Shown here: in pieces, positions 34,201-43,825 of the stretch
How the letters are laid out: the number at the start of each line of letters is the position of its first letter
Numbering within the stretch: the first letter of the stretch is position 1
DNA from: Maratus speciosus
Lineage: Eukaryota > Arthropoda > Arachnida > Araneae > Salticidae
Length of the DNA: 64,000 bases
Direction: 5' to 3'
Assembly: GCA_963932465.1 (NCBI GenBank)
Contig: OZ010799.1
Span: forward strand, 284,900,083-284,964,082
The notes under the pieces: model-generated
Database searches by the model: none
Told to the model about the DNA's origin: nothing
Seen by the model: only the letters and a program-made list of their open reading frames with translations
Program-made: the position numbers and the translations under genes

Positions 34201-34891
34201 AGTTATAGCGTTTAAAATAATGATTAGAATCCCTGTCAGGAGTGGTCTGTGAAATGAAAGTGGGAAAATGGTCACTGCCGTGCAGGTCACTTGAAATCCA
34301 GAAATTCCAATACGGATAGATAGACGGAGAACAGATAGTGAGATCTATGGCATGAAAGGTGTGTGTCGGTTCATGAAAATATGTATGATCACCATTATTG
34401 AGTAGGCATAAGCCATTGTCAGAAATTAATTTTTCGATGATATCACCACGTTGATTAGTGTCAGAATTCCCCCACAGTTGGCTATGAGCATTAAAATCCC
34501 CAACGATGATGAAAGGAGTTGGGAGTTGAAGAAGGAGATCATCAAGTAGTGCTGAATGAATAATTTGGTGGGGTGGTAAATAAATGGTACAGACTGTAAT
34601 TAGACGTTTTATATGTACACGGACTGCAACAGCTTGTAAGTTTGTGTTTAGGTTAATATGAGTATGGGGTAAATTGCGAGAGATGAAAAGAGCCACTCCA
34701 CCAGTGGCCCTATCACTACCTGTAAAATCTTTTCTGTATGTGGCGAAGGTGCGCAATTTAGCTTTGTCATTATTTTTAAGATGGGTTTCTTGTAAAGCTA
34801 AACATAGTGGTTGATGGTCATGAAGAATACTTCGAATTTCGTCATATTTATTATGAAAGCCTCGACAGTTCCATGAAATAATATTAGTCAT
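31217..34891 (-). CDS. Retrotransposon ORF2 polyprotein: AP endonuclease, reverse transcriptase, RNase H
   Basis: 1,224 residues, intact. Endonuclease domain, residues 1-215: N8, E35 (QETHL), D132/N134 (GDFNAH), D183 and the SDH at 206-208. Reverse transcriptase, about 440-770: FRRGRS at 545-550, motif A FFDMAKAYD with D578, motif B PQGS at 636-639, motif C YVDD at 666-669, FLGLQFD at 741-747. RNase H, about 960-1085: D966 (YTDGS), E999, D1023 (YTDSNSS), and PGHMGIPGNEKAD with D1075. A C-terminal Cys/His cluster has C1164, C1167, H1175/H1176 and C1181. The enzyme nicks DNA, primes on the nick and copies element RNA. The start ATG is 46 bp after ORF1; reinitiation or a similar mechanism would be needed. 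Confidence 0.97.
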   Translation of the reverse strand: MTNIISWNCRGFHNKYDEIRSILHDHQPLCLALQETHLKNNDKAKLRTFATYRKDFTGSDRATGGVALFISRNLPHTHINLNTNLQAVAVRVHIKRLITVCTIYLPPHQIIHSALLDDLLLQLPTPFIIVGDFNAHSQLWGNSDTNQRGDIIEKLISDNGLCLLNNGDHTYFHEPTHTFHAIDLTICSPSIYPYWNFWISSDLHGSDHFPTFISQTTPDRDSNHYFKRYNYDRANWPTFTNHAKITNHMVEGDIDDAVDNITQCIINAADISIPNSSSRMRHRKPWWNSDCQAAKKNQQKAWGIFRRYPNNTNYLAYKKAKAEARRVRRKSQRESWIQYVSNINPNTSSKVLWKKVKNCMGLYPENHITILNHNGQTIASPKNIAETIANTFASNSASESYPEPFLSYKRQTETTQLNFNSRNSYDYNLPFTLSELIKCLQNSHLSAPGHDGITYTMLKHLCTTSLNNLLAFYNRIWIEQVFPQAWCNSIIIPFPKPGKDASNPNNYRPIALSSSLCKLLEKMINCRLVHILENNNCLAAFQSGFRRGRSTIDNLINLENHIRTAFLKRNHLVSVFFDMAKAYDRTWRYGILRDLFNLGFRGNLPIFIKNFLAIRLFQVRIGGVLSSFYVQEEGVPQGSVLSVTLFAIKINDILSQLPPSVKGDLYVDDFRIMCMGQDIRFIERQLQIAITHILNWTNKNGFIISHDKTSCVHFCRRRDLHPDPEIFIGPTQIPVVDSVRFLGLQFDSKLTFLPHILQLRTKCEKSLNLLKVLSNTSWGADRTSLLKIYRAVIRSKIDYACQVYGSARNSVLKKLDTVHHSALRVCSGAFRTSPVLSLYVVCNEPALHHIREKLSLELYYRILSHPGHPLHSYILNTDNDMLYQHRPSCIPPFGVRIRNITDNSPLSSIEVSPCPLHVLPPWRPPSITSLHPFKGYDKNTLAPVVFQQIFAAHRSNFNDYTDIYTDGSKSGDTVGCGIFCENNSLSYRLHSSTSVFTAELIAIERAMFYISHHHSSSFIIYTDSNSSIDAIKSFKKHPYVSLILDFYNKLKRRGYNILFCWVPGHMGIPGNEKADEAAKRALNPLCHKVPFSDVKLLIKRFIHCKWQESWNLECNNKLHHIKPTIMTWPPCYPRKTDVLLTRLRIGHSRITHKHLLLREDAPMCPHCHFDYLTIHHVLTDCPGLRHLYRIYFNSSSPILTNLIGETPHGALFTFLKHAGFYFEI

Positions 34892-34937
34892 GATCGATTT
34901 TACTATTTTTTCCTAGATGAAAATTATCTGCGTTATA

Positions 34938-36416
34938 TTAATCAGAGATAGTAGACATACTATCTCCATCGTTAAATTGTTCATCCGGTTCTGGGTGAAG
35001 AGCAAGGGCATCATCCTCTTCCATTTTATCGTTCTGTTTTGATTGTGTTTCATTTTTAGATCTTTTACTCTTTTTCTTCTTGGGTGTATTTTCAGATGAG
35101 ACTGTGGCTTTAATTATTGGTAGGTTAAATTTTTCTGCATCAGATTTACGGTTTGGTTTCACGGATGGTGATTTAGTTGTATTTTGAGAACCTCTTTTAT
35201 GAAGTGGAAGTTTAGAAATAAGAGACTGTGATGATTTTAAAGTAGGATTTGTTGATGATTTAGGAGGAACAGAACTAGGCAAGTTAGGAGGAACAGATTT
35301 AGGTGACTTAGGAGCAGCAGACTGCGTTGATCTGCTTGTCTTATCAGAATTATTAGACAGGTTGTGTTGTTTTTGAATAGGTTGGCAATTAGTTCCAGTG
35401 GGGAATTCGGTTTGTGTTGCAATAGTTTTATGAGTTTTTTGGGCGGTTTTTGATAGGGCTGCAGCATATGATACACCAACTTTGGGTGTCCTGGATTCTA
35501 CTATTTTTCTGGCTTCAGGGAATGATATATTTTCTTTAGTGCGTATTGTTTGTATTTCTTTTTCTATTTTCCATTGTTCACATGATTTAGCATAAGATGG
35601 GTGGTCTTTTTTACAATTTACACAACATGGTTGGGCATTGCAGTGTTCACTTTCGTGGCCTACTGCACTGCACCGACCACAGGTGATTTTACCACGGCAT
35701 GAGGTTTTTGAATGCCCAAAGCGTTGACATTTAAAACAACGCAGTGGGTTTGGGATGTAAGGCCTTACAGAACATGACAAATATCCGGCTTTTATTGATT
35801 TGGGTAGGTTCGGTGAGTTGAATGTGAGAATAATGTGCTTGGTAGGAATTTGTATTTGATTAGCTGGTATTTGCTCGTCTCGACGGTAGATTTTTATTCT
35901 TCTAGCTTCAATGACATTTTGTTCTTTTAAATTCTCTACAACTTCATCTTCAGTGACATGCAAGAGGTCAGATTCAGAGATCACACCTCGAGATGTGTTT
36001 AAAGTTCTATGTTTAGATATGGAGACTGCAATGTTTGCAAAATGAGTAAACTTTTTTAAGTTGGCTGCTTGTTGACTATTGCTTACTTCAATTAATAGTT
36101 CACCTGTCCGGAGTTTTTTTATTGTTTTTGGTTCACCAACCAAACCTTGGATAGATTTATTAATTAGGAAGGGGGATGTTTTGTCAAAACTCCCTTCTAC
36201 TCGTTTCACTACAAAAAATCTCTCTTCAACATTACATAAATTAGAGTTGACATTCTTACATTCCGTATTGGAAGAAGAATCCTCAACTCTATCACCCCAA
36301 GAATTTTTTTGGCCCTGGTCAGAACCAGCTTTTGAGCAAGAACTCAACGCATTTGTACTCTCTTTTGGTTGTGGGGCTTCCACTTCGCATGATTTATTTC
36401 CTGAGATTGTAGCCAT
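34938..36416 (-). CDS. Retrotransposon ORF1 gag-like nucleic-acid-binding protein
   Basis: 492 residues from the ATG at 36416 (MATISGNK), the start shared with copy 1. The frame is open further upstream to an ATG at 36629, which would add 71 residues encoded by the 5' UTR and give 563. Zinc knuckles at about residues 227-279: CFKCQRFGHSKTSC, CGRCSAVGHESEHC and CVNCKKDHPSYAKSC. A gag-type RNA-binding domain comes before them; a Ser/Pro/Lys-rich tail with a KKKKSKRSK basic patch and acidic end follows. It is expected to package the RNA with ORF2 protein and take it to the nucleus. Confidence 0.93.
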   Translation of the reverse strand: MATISGNKSCEVEAPQPKESTNALSSCSKAGSDQGQKNSWGDRVEDSSSNTECKNVNSNLCNVEERFFVVKRVEGSFDKTSPFLINKSIQGLVGEPKTIKKLRTGELLIEVSNSQQAANLKKFTHFANIAVSISKHRTLNTSRGVISESDLLHVTEDEVVENLKEQNVIEARRIKIYRRDEQIPANQIQIPTKHIILTFNSPNLPKSIKAGYLSCSVRPYIPNPLRCFKCQRFGHSKTSCRGKITCGRCSAVGHESEHCNAQPCCVNCKKDHPSYAKSCEQWKIEKEIQTIRTKENISFPEARKIVESRTPKVGVSYAAALSKTAQKTHKTIATQTEFPTGTNCQPIQKQHNLSNNSDKTSRSTQSAAPKSPKSVPPNLPSSVPPKSSTNPTLKSSQSLISKLPLHKRGSQNTTKSPSVKPNRKSDAEKFNLPIIKATVSSENTPKKKKSKRSKNETQSKQNDKMEEDDALALHPEPDEQFNDGDSMSTISD

Positions 36417-37182
36417 ATTTAGAAAGGAGTGAGGAAACGCCAGGCATCGGGCCTGGTCACCGACCCTTCTTCTTACCGTTACTTTAGGCGCAGGTCTCAA
36501 AAGGGTGAAAACTATCAACAAACTTCCACGTTTTTCGAACGTTGGATTAAACTCGATAGCATCTCCAAACTCTAGTTCTTTCACAGTGGGACTCGGTTGT
36601 CGTAGGTAAGCCTTTACAGCTCTGTCCAACCTACATCGCCCTTACGTCGAAAGGACACCAGTCGCCCAGTGCATTCCTAACCACCGCCATACAAGTACGG
36701 CGCCCACCGATCACGGAACCGGAATTCGGAGATGCCCTGCACTCTGGGACTCGAGATCAGCCTAAAGAGGTAGAAACGAGGCGATGAGATTAAAATACCT
36801 CAACACCCAGAGTGTCTCACGTGAAAATAAAAAAATCCACTATTGTAAAAAAGAAAAAGTGATGTGGGTGAGAACTTAGAAACAAGGTGTATTTTTTGTC
36901 TTTTTTCAATATTTTAAACTTTTTTTCCTTTTTTTTTTTTTTAAACAAAAGAACAAGAACAATGTTAGTAAAAAAAATAACAATTTGAACAAAATGGTCA
37001 GTAAAAAACATGAACAAGAACAAAGAGGGATAAGAAACTGAAAAAAGAAGATTAAAAAGTGTGAAACAAAGAAAAAAGGATAGACAACTAAAAAGAGAAG
37101 AAAACAGGAAAGGAGAAAGATCGCTCGGGAACCCGGGGTCGCGAAACCCGTAAATACCTAAAGAAGGTATTCCCCTGGGGGG
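36417..37182 (-). promoter_or_regulatory. Retrotransposon 5' UTR / internal promoter region, copy 2
   Basis: Near-identical to 3347-4078 up to about 36432, where identity falls abruptly. The first 57 nt of the element (37182 down to 37126) are the same in both copies and can form a closing stem (ggggaa with ttccc) around two hairpins (tacct/aggta and gggt/accc). Promoter activity is inferred from the clade; no motif was tested. Confidence 0.7.
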
Positions 37183-37196
37183 GCAGGTATCCCATG
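37183..37196. repeat. Target-site duplication, right
   Basis: Second copy of GCAGGTATCCCATG; the G-run of the element's 5' end directly precedes it. Confidence 0.95.
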
Positions 37197-38140
37197 AAAA
37201 CTATTTTTCCCCGATATGACACAATGACCGATATATTTCTAGATTTAAAAAAAAAAAAAGTAATTTGTCGATTTTAGGAATTTTTTTTAAAGCTGTTGTC
37301 TAAAATTCTCAAAATATTTAAAACTATAAATAATCAATTATTGCTTGCATTTTAAATCAAAGTGGATCCTAATGTAAAATTAAATGAGTTTTAAATGGAA
37401 TGAATGAAATGTTTCTATTTTAAATATTATAAATACAATTCGATCAAGAGAATATTTGGCAATTTATCGCCTGCGACCGGTAAATAAAAAATATGCCTTA
37501 AAATTAATTAAATAATTTATACTTAAACTCTAAGCGTAATAAAACGTTTAATTCTCATTGGAAATGCACATGTTTATGTAATTTTTATAACTTTATCTTA
37601 TCAGGAATCGAATTAAAAACGCTGCTGTAAAATTCCATCTTAACATACATTAACTAATTTTTATATGTCCTTGTTCATTGCATTACAAAAACATAATTCA
37701 AATAGAACGTATTAAAATCACTGACATTTAATAATATATATTAAATAATATTTTAACTTTTTTATAAATTATAATAAAACACAAAACTAACCTGTTTTTC
37801 TCTTTTGGGAAGCGAAAAAAATGAGTTCTCTCAGATAGAGAGATATTTTTGCAGTTTTGAAAACTGCAATAATTAAACGCCAACGGGGCATTTTCCCAAA
37901 TAATATAAGTTCTTAAAAGAACTGATTTTGTTTAAATAACTAACTTGAATTAATAAATTAAATAATGGCGAATAAATGAATCGAATTATATCTATACTTC
38001 CAATCACGTTCAAATCACTTCAGGAGCTTCTATGGTTGTAATATTCAGTGTAACATGCGCAGTTTGCCATTGACGATATTTCTGGTTTGCCGAGCTTTTC
38101 CACTTGGCGACGAGATTGCTGAAAGTGTATACACTTTGGA
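37197..38140. other. AT-rich unique-looking sequence before the satellite
   Basis: Contains the inverted repeat partner at 37705-37775 and a perfect 10-bp palindrome (ttgcagtttt/aaaactgcaa, 37849-37869). A switch to GC-rich DNA occurs at about 38140. Confidence 0.45.
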
Positions 38141-38303
38141 GTATCGCGACGGCGAGACCGACGTTGCGGTGGCGGTGGCGACGACGGTGCCGAATACAGC
38201 GTCTATATTTCAGCTGACAACGGGGACGACGAACGAGACCGACAGCGCCAACAGCGGTGGCGACGACGGAGACAATGACACTTCCGATCAGGGGCTGATG
38301 TGA
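38055..38303 (+). other. Open frame crossing the satellite boundary (82 codons)
   Basis: Begins MRSLPLTIFLVCRAFPLG, which has a signal-peptide-like hydrophobic stretch, then LGDEIAESVYTLEYR from the unique flank, then DGETDVAVAVATTVPN and onwards from monomer sequence, ending in the first B monomer. I recognise no family. It could be chance, or the remnant of an exon from which the satellite core was taken. Confidence 0.2.
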
Positions 38304-39351
38304 GCGACGTTGGTGTAGGAGGCGACGATGGGGCTGACAAATCGCCTTTGCACAGAAATGACAGAGCGGCCGATGGCGAGACCGACGTAGCGGTGGGGGT
38401 GGCGACGACGGTGCCGAATACAGCGTCTATATTTCAGCTGACAACGGGGACGACGAACGAGACCGACAACGCAAACGGAGGTGGCGACGACGGAGCCAAT
38501 GACAGTTTCACAGAACTGACAGAGGGGCCGACGGCGAGACCGACGTTGCGGTGGCGGTGGCGAAGACGGTGCCGAATACAGCGTCTATATTTCAGCTGAC
38601 AACGGGGACGACGAACGAGACCGACAGCGCCAACGGCGGTGGCGACGACGGAGACAATGACACTTCCAATCAGGGGCTGATGTAGACGACGATGGTGTAG
38701 GAGGCAACAATGAAGCCGACAAATCGCCTTTTCACAGAAATGACATTGCGGCCGATGGCGAGACCGACGTAGCGTGGCGGTGGCGACGACGGTGCCGAAT
38801 ACAGCGTCTATATTTCAGCTGACAACGGGGATGACGAACGAGACCGACAACGCAAACGGAGTTGGCGACGACGGAGCCAATGACAGTTTCACAGAACTGA
38901 TAGAGGGGCCGTCGGCGAGACCGACGTTGCGGTGGCGGTGGCGACGACGGTGCCGAATACAGCGTCTATATTTCAGCTGACAACGGGGACGGCGAACGAG
39001 ACCGACAGCGCCGACGGCGGTGGCGACGACGGAGACAATGACTTCCAATCAGGGGCTGATGTAGACGACGATGGTGTAGGAGGCAACAATGGAGCGGACA
39101 AATCGCCTTTTCACAGAAATTACAGAGCGGCCGATGGCGAGACCGACGTAGCGGTGGCGGTGGCGACGACGGTGCCGAATACAGCGTCTATATTTCAGCT
39201 GACAACGGGGACGACGAACGAGACCGACAACGCAAACGGAGGTGGCGACGACGGAGCCAATGACAGTTCCACAAAACTGACAGAGGGGCCGACGGCGAGA
39301 CCGACGTTGCGGTGGTGGCGACGACGAGGCCAATGACATTTTCACAGAACT
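38141..39351 (+). repeat. GC-rich satellite block 1
   Basis: Monomer order B-A-B-A-B-A' (A 158 bp, B 224 bp, A' the terminal variant). All monomers share a core running from gacgacggtgccgaatacag through tctatatttcagctgacaac to acgaacgagaccgac. A continues with aacgcaaacgg...ggagccaatgacag; B continues with agcgccaac...gagacaatgacact, caggggctgatgt and tcgccttttcacagaaatga. A' ends cacagaactgtgg. This block abuts unique DNA on its left and so lacks the head segment that follows spacers elsewhere. Confidence 0.93.
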
Positions 39352-39783
39352 GTGGCAAATCGAATTAAAATATACCCTTCTTGCCTGCAAATGGTAATCA
39401 ATAAATATCAATAGAATCAATCACTCGATATCAACAGTATGAAACAGTTGATATAGATAGTAGCAGTCAGTCGATATGAATAGTATCAGCCAGCCGATAT
39501 CGATAATAACAATCAGTTGATATCAATAGTATCAATCAGTAGATATCAATAGTATCAATCAGTAGATATCAATAGTATCAATCAGTAGATATCAATAGTA
39601 TCAATCAGTCAACATCGATAGAATAAATCAATCAATATCGATAGTATCAATCAGTCGATATCAACAGTGTCAATCAGTCAATATCAGTGGCATCAATTAG
39701 TCAATATCAATAGTTAAAAATATGTCAGTATCAATAGTGTCAATCAGCAATATAAAAACACCAATCAGTTGATATCAACAGTA
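39352..39783 (+). repeat. Exit sequence and 23-bp minisatellite 1
   Basis: A 45-bp exit (caaatcgaattaaaatatac, then a cttcttgcctgcaaatgg phrase) leads into repeats of atcaatagtatcaatcagtagat and variants with tcgatatc. The repeat part (39397-39783, 387 bp) is 69 bp, i.e. three units, shorter than the standard 456 bp. Confidence 0.9.
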
Positions 39784-40263
39784 TAAGTTAAGGTGAAAAG
39801 ATTTATGCAGTGGTATTGTCGATTTCAATCGGTCTACAACATAGATTTCCAACGGGGGCGGTATCACGCCCCAGGGGGCGCTGGAGCATTCCAGGGGGCG
39901 GTAGTGTGTCCAGAGAAAAATGGGTGGGGCGTTTAGAGAGTTAATGGGGCGATTATATGGCGTATCTACTTATTTTGGAAATTAATATATTAAAAGTAGT
40001 TGACTCCTCGGCATTGCCCAAATCCGTGAAAAAAATCTTAACTATATCTTTAAATGAAAATTCATACATACGAACCTAGATCTGGGAAAAGGGGGGCAAA
40101 TCGAATCTCTTTTACGAATGTCAAAAAATCATCAGGGAACACGATGAAATGCTAAAAATGTCGGAGAACAAAACATTACATTTACATATTTGATGTTTTA
40201 AGGGATACATGATGTTTTAAGGGGCCATCTATGATAGAAGTGAGTAGATGTTTGCAAAGATTG
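39784..40263 (+). repeat. 480-bp spacer 1
   Basis: Runs from ataagttaaggtg to gcaaagattg. It holds a GC patch (39853-39935) with cgggggcggtatcacgcccc and several agggggcg phrases, an AT-rich middle, and an end phrase aaggggccatctatgat. All complete spacers in the window are 480 bp. Confidence 0.9.
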
Positions 40264-42843
40264 GCCGACAAATCACCTTTTCACAGAAATGATAGAGCGG
40301 CCGACGGCGAGACCGACGAAGCGGTGGCGGTGGCGACGACAGTGCCGAATACAACGTCTATATTTCAGCTGACAACGGGGACGACGAACGAGACCGACAG
40401 CGCCAACAGCGGTGGCGACGACGGAGACAATGACACTTCCGATCAGGGGCTGATGTAAGTGACGTTGGTGTACGAGGCGACGATGGGGCCGACAAATCGC
40501 CTTTTCACAGAAATGACAGAGCGTCCGACGGCGAGACCGACGAAGCGGTGGCGGTGGCGACGACAGTGCCGAATACAATGTCTATATTTCAGCTGACAAC
40601 GGGGACGACGAACGAGACCGACAGCGCCAACAGCGGTGGCGACGACGGAGACAATGACACTTCCGATCAGGGGCTGATGTAAGCGACGTTGGTGTACGAG
40701 GCGACGATGGGGCCGACAAATCGTTTATTCACAGAAATGACAGAGCGGCCGATGGCGAGACCGACGTAGCGGTGGCGACGACGGTGCCGAATACAGCGTC
40801 TATATTTCAGCTGACAACGGGGACGACGAACGAGACCGTCAACGCAAACGGAAGTTGCGACGACGGAGCAAATGACAGTTTCACAGAACTGACAGAGGGG
40901 CCGACGGCGAGACCGACGTTGCGGTGGCGGTGGCGACGACGGTGCCGAATACAGCGTCTATACTTCAGCTGACAACGGGGACGACGACCGAGACCAACAG
41001 CGCCAACGGCGGTGGCGACGACGGAGACAATGACACTTCCAATCAGGGGCTGATATAGACGACGATGGTGTAGGAGGCGACGATGGGGCCGACAAATCGC
41101 CTTTTCACAGAAATGACAGAGCGGCCGACGGCGAGACCGACGAAGCGGTGGCGGTGGCGACGACAGTGCCGAATACAACGTCTATATTTCAGCTGACAAC
41201 GGGGACGACGAACGAGACCGACAACGACAACAGCGGTGGCGACGACGGAGACAATGACACTTCCGATCAGGGGCTGATGTAAGCGACGTTGGTGTACGAG
41301 GCGACGATGGGGCCGACAAATCGCTTATTCACAGAAATGACAGAGCGGCCGATGGCGAGACCGACGTAGCGGTGGCGACGACGGTGCCGAATACAGCGTC
41401 TATATTTCAGCTGACAACGGGGACGACGAACGAGACTGACAACGCAAACGGAAGTGGCGACGACGGAGCCAATGACAGTTTCACAGAACTGACAGAGGGG
41501 CCGACGGCGAGACCGACGTTGCGGTGGCGGTGGCGACGACGGTGCCGAATACAGCGTCTATACTTCAGCTGACAACGGGGACGACGACCGAGACCGACAG
41601 CGCCAACGGCGGTGGCGACGACGGAGACAATGACACTTCCAATCAGGGGCTGATGTAGACGACGATGGTGTAGGAGGCAACAATGGGGACGACAAATCGC
41701 CTTTTCACAGAAATGACATTGCGGCCGATCGCGAGACCGACGTAGCGGTGGCGGTGGCGACGACGGTGCCGAATACAGCGTCTATATTTCAGCTGACAAC
41801 GGGGACGACGAACGAGACCGACAACGCAAACGGAGGTGGCGACGACGGAGCCAATGACAGTTTCACAGAACTGACAGAGGGGCCGACGGCGAGACCGACG
41901 TTGCGGTGGCGGTGGCGACGACGGTGCCGAATACAGCGTCTATATTTCAGCTGACAACGGGTACGACGAACGAGACCGACAGCGCCAACAGCGGTGGTGA
42001 CGACGGAGACAATGACACTTCCGATCAGGGGCTGATGTAAGCGACGTTGGTGTAGGAGGCGACGATGGGGCCGACAAATCGCCTTTTCACAGAAATGACA
42101 GAGCGGCCGATGGCGAGACCGACGTAGCGGTGGCGGTGGCGACGACGGTGCCGAATACAGCGTCTATGTTTCAGCTGACAACGGGGACGACGAACGAGAC
42201 CGACAACGCAAACGGAGTTGGCGACGACGGAGCCAATGACAGTTTCACAGAACTGACAGAGGGGCCGTCGGCGAGACCGACGTTGCGGTGGCGGTGGCGA
42301 CGTCGGTGCCGAATATAGCGTCTATATTTCAGCTGACAACGGTGACGACGAACGAGACCGACAACGCAAACGGAGTTGGCGACGACGGATCCAATGACAG
42401 TTTCACAGAACTGACAGAGGGGCCGTCGGCGAGACCGACGTTGCGGTGGCGGTGGCGACGACGGTGCCGAATACAGCGTCTATATTTCAGCTGACAACGG
42501 GGACGACGAACGAGACCGACAGCGCCGACGGCGGTGGCGACGACGGAGACAATGACTCTTCCAATCAGGGGCTGATGTAGACGACGATGGTGTATGAGGC
42601 AACAATGGAGCGGACAAATCGCCTTTTCACAGATATTACAGAGCGGCGGATGGCGAGACCGACGTAGCGGTGTACAGCGTCTATATTTCAGCTGACAACG
42701 GGGACGACGAACGAGACCGACAACGCAAACGGAGGTGGCGACGACGGAGCCAATGACAGTTCCAGAAAACTGACAGAGGGGCCGACGGCGAGACCGACGT
42801 TGCGGTGGTGGCGACGACGAGGCCAATGACAGTTTCACAGAAC
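40264..42843 (+). repeat. GC-rich satellite block 2
   Basis: Head segment (about 70 bp, with gacgaagcggtgg) then B-B-A-B-B-A-B-A-B-A-A-B-A'. The measured length (2,580 bp) equals seven B, five A, head and A' to within a few bases. The last A' is shortened by loss of a core segment near 42670. Confidence 0.92.
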
Positions 42844-43345
42844 TGTGGCAAATCGAATTAAAATATACCCTTCTTGCCTGCAAATGGTAATCAATAAATA
42901 TCAATAGAATCAATCAGTCGATATCAACAGTATGAAACAGTTGATATAGATAGTAGCAGTCAGTCGATATGAATAGTATCAGCCAGTCGATATCGATAAT
43001 AACAATCACTTGATATCAATAGTATCAATCAGTAGATATCAATAGTATCAATCAGTAGATATCAATAGTATCAATCAGTCAACATCGATAGAATAAATCA
43101 ATCAATATCGATAGTATCAATCAGTAGATATCAATAGTATCAATCAGTAGATATCAATAGTATCAATCAGTCGATATCAATAGTATCAATCAGTCGATAT
43201 CAATAGTATCAATCAGTCGATATCAACAGTGTCAATCAGTCAATATCAGTGGCATCAATTAGTCAATATCAATAGTTAAAAATATGTCAGTATCAATAGT
43301 GTCAATCAGCAATATCAAAACACCGATCAGTTGATATCAACAGTA
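42844..43345 (+). repeat. Exit sequence and minisatellite 2
   Basis: Standard 456-bp repeat part (42890-43345). Confidence 0.9.
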
Positions 43346-43825
43346 TAACTTAAGGTGAAAAGATTTATGCAGTGGTATTGTCGATTTCAATCGGTCTACA
43401 ACATAGATTTCCAACGGGGGCGGTATCACGCCCCAGGGGGCGCTGGAGCATTCCAGGGGGCGATAGTGTGTCCAGAGAAAAATGGGTGGGGCGTTTAGAC
43501 AGTTAATGGGGCGATTATATGGCGTATCTACTTATTTTGGAAATTAATATATTAAAAGTAGTTGACTCCTCGGCATTGCCCAAATCCGTGAAAAAAATCT
43601 TAACTATATCTTTAAATGAAAATTCATACATACGAACCTAGATCTGGGAAAAGGGGGGCAAATCGAATCTCTTTTACGAATGTCAAAAAATCATCAGGGA
43701 ACACGATGAAATGCTAAAAATATCGGAGAACAAAACATTACATTTACATATTTGATGTTTTAAGGGATACATGATGTTTTAAGGGGCCATCTATGATAGA
43801 AGTGAGTAGATGTTTGCAAAGATTG
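43346..43825 (+). repeat. 480-bp spacer 2
   Basis: Same length as spacer 1 with scattered substitutions (e.g. gggggcgatagtg in place of gggggcggtagtg). Confidence 0.9.

Larger units (their letters stand above)
30915..37182 (-). mobile_element. Full-length non-LTR retrotransposon, jockey/X-element-like, copy 2
   Basis: 6,268 bp between perfect 14-bp target duplications. Order on the minus strand: 5' UTR, ORF1, a 46-bp gap, ORF2, a 302-bp 3' UTR and a short (CCAA)n-type tail instead of poly(A). Both ORFs are uninterrupted and all catalytic motifs are present, so this copy has what is needed for autonomous retrotransposition. Three more copies of the family are in the window (1-4078, 20589-21026, 48884-50146). 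Confidence 0.96.

Noticed and set aside
31217..37182. LTR retrotransposon or retrovirus-like element
   Set aside because: No terminal repeats, protease or integrase. It has an AP-type endonuclease N-terminal to the RT and a short repeat tail, i.e. a non-LTR element.
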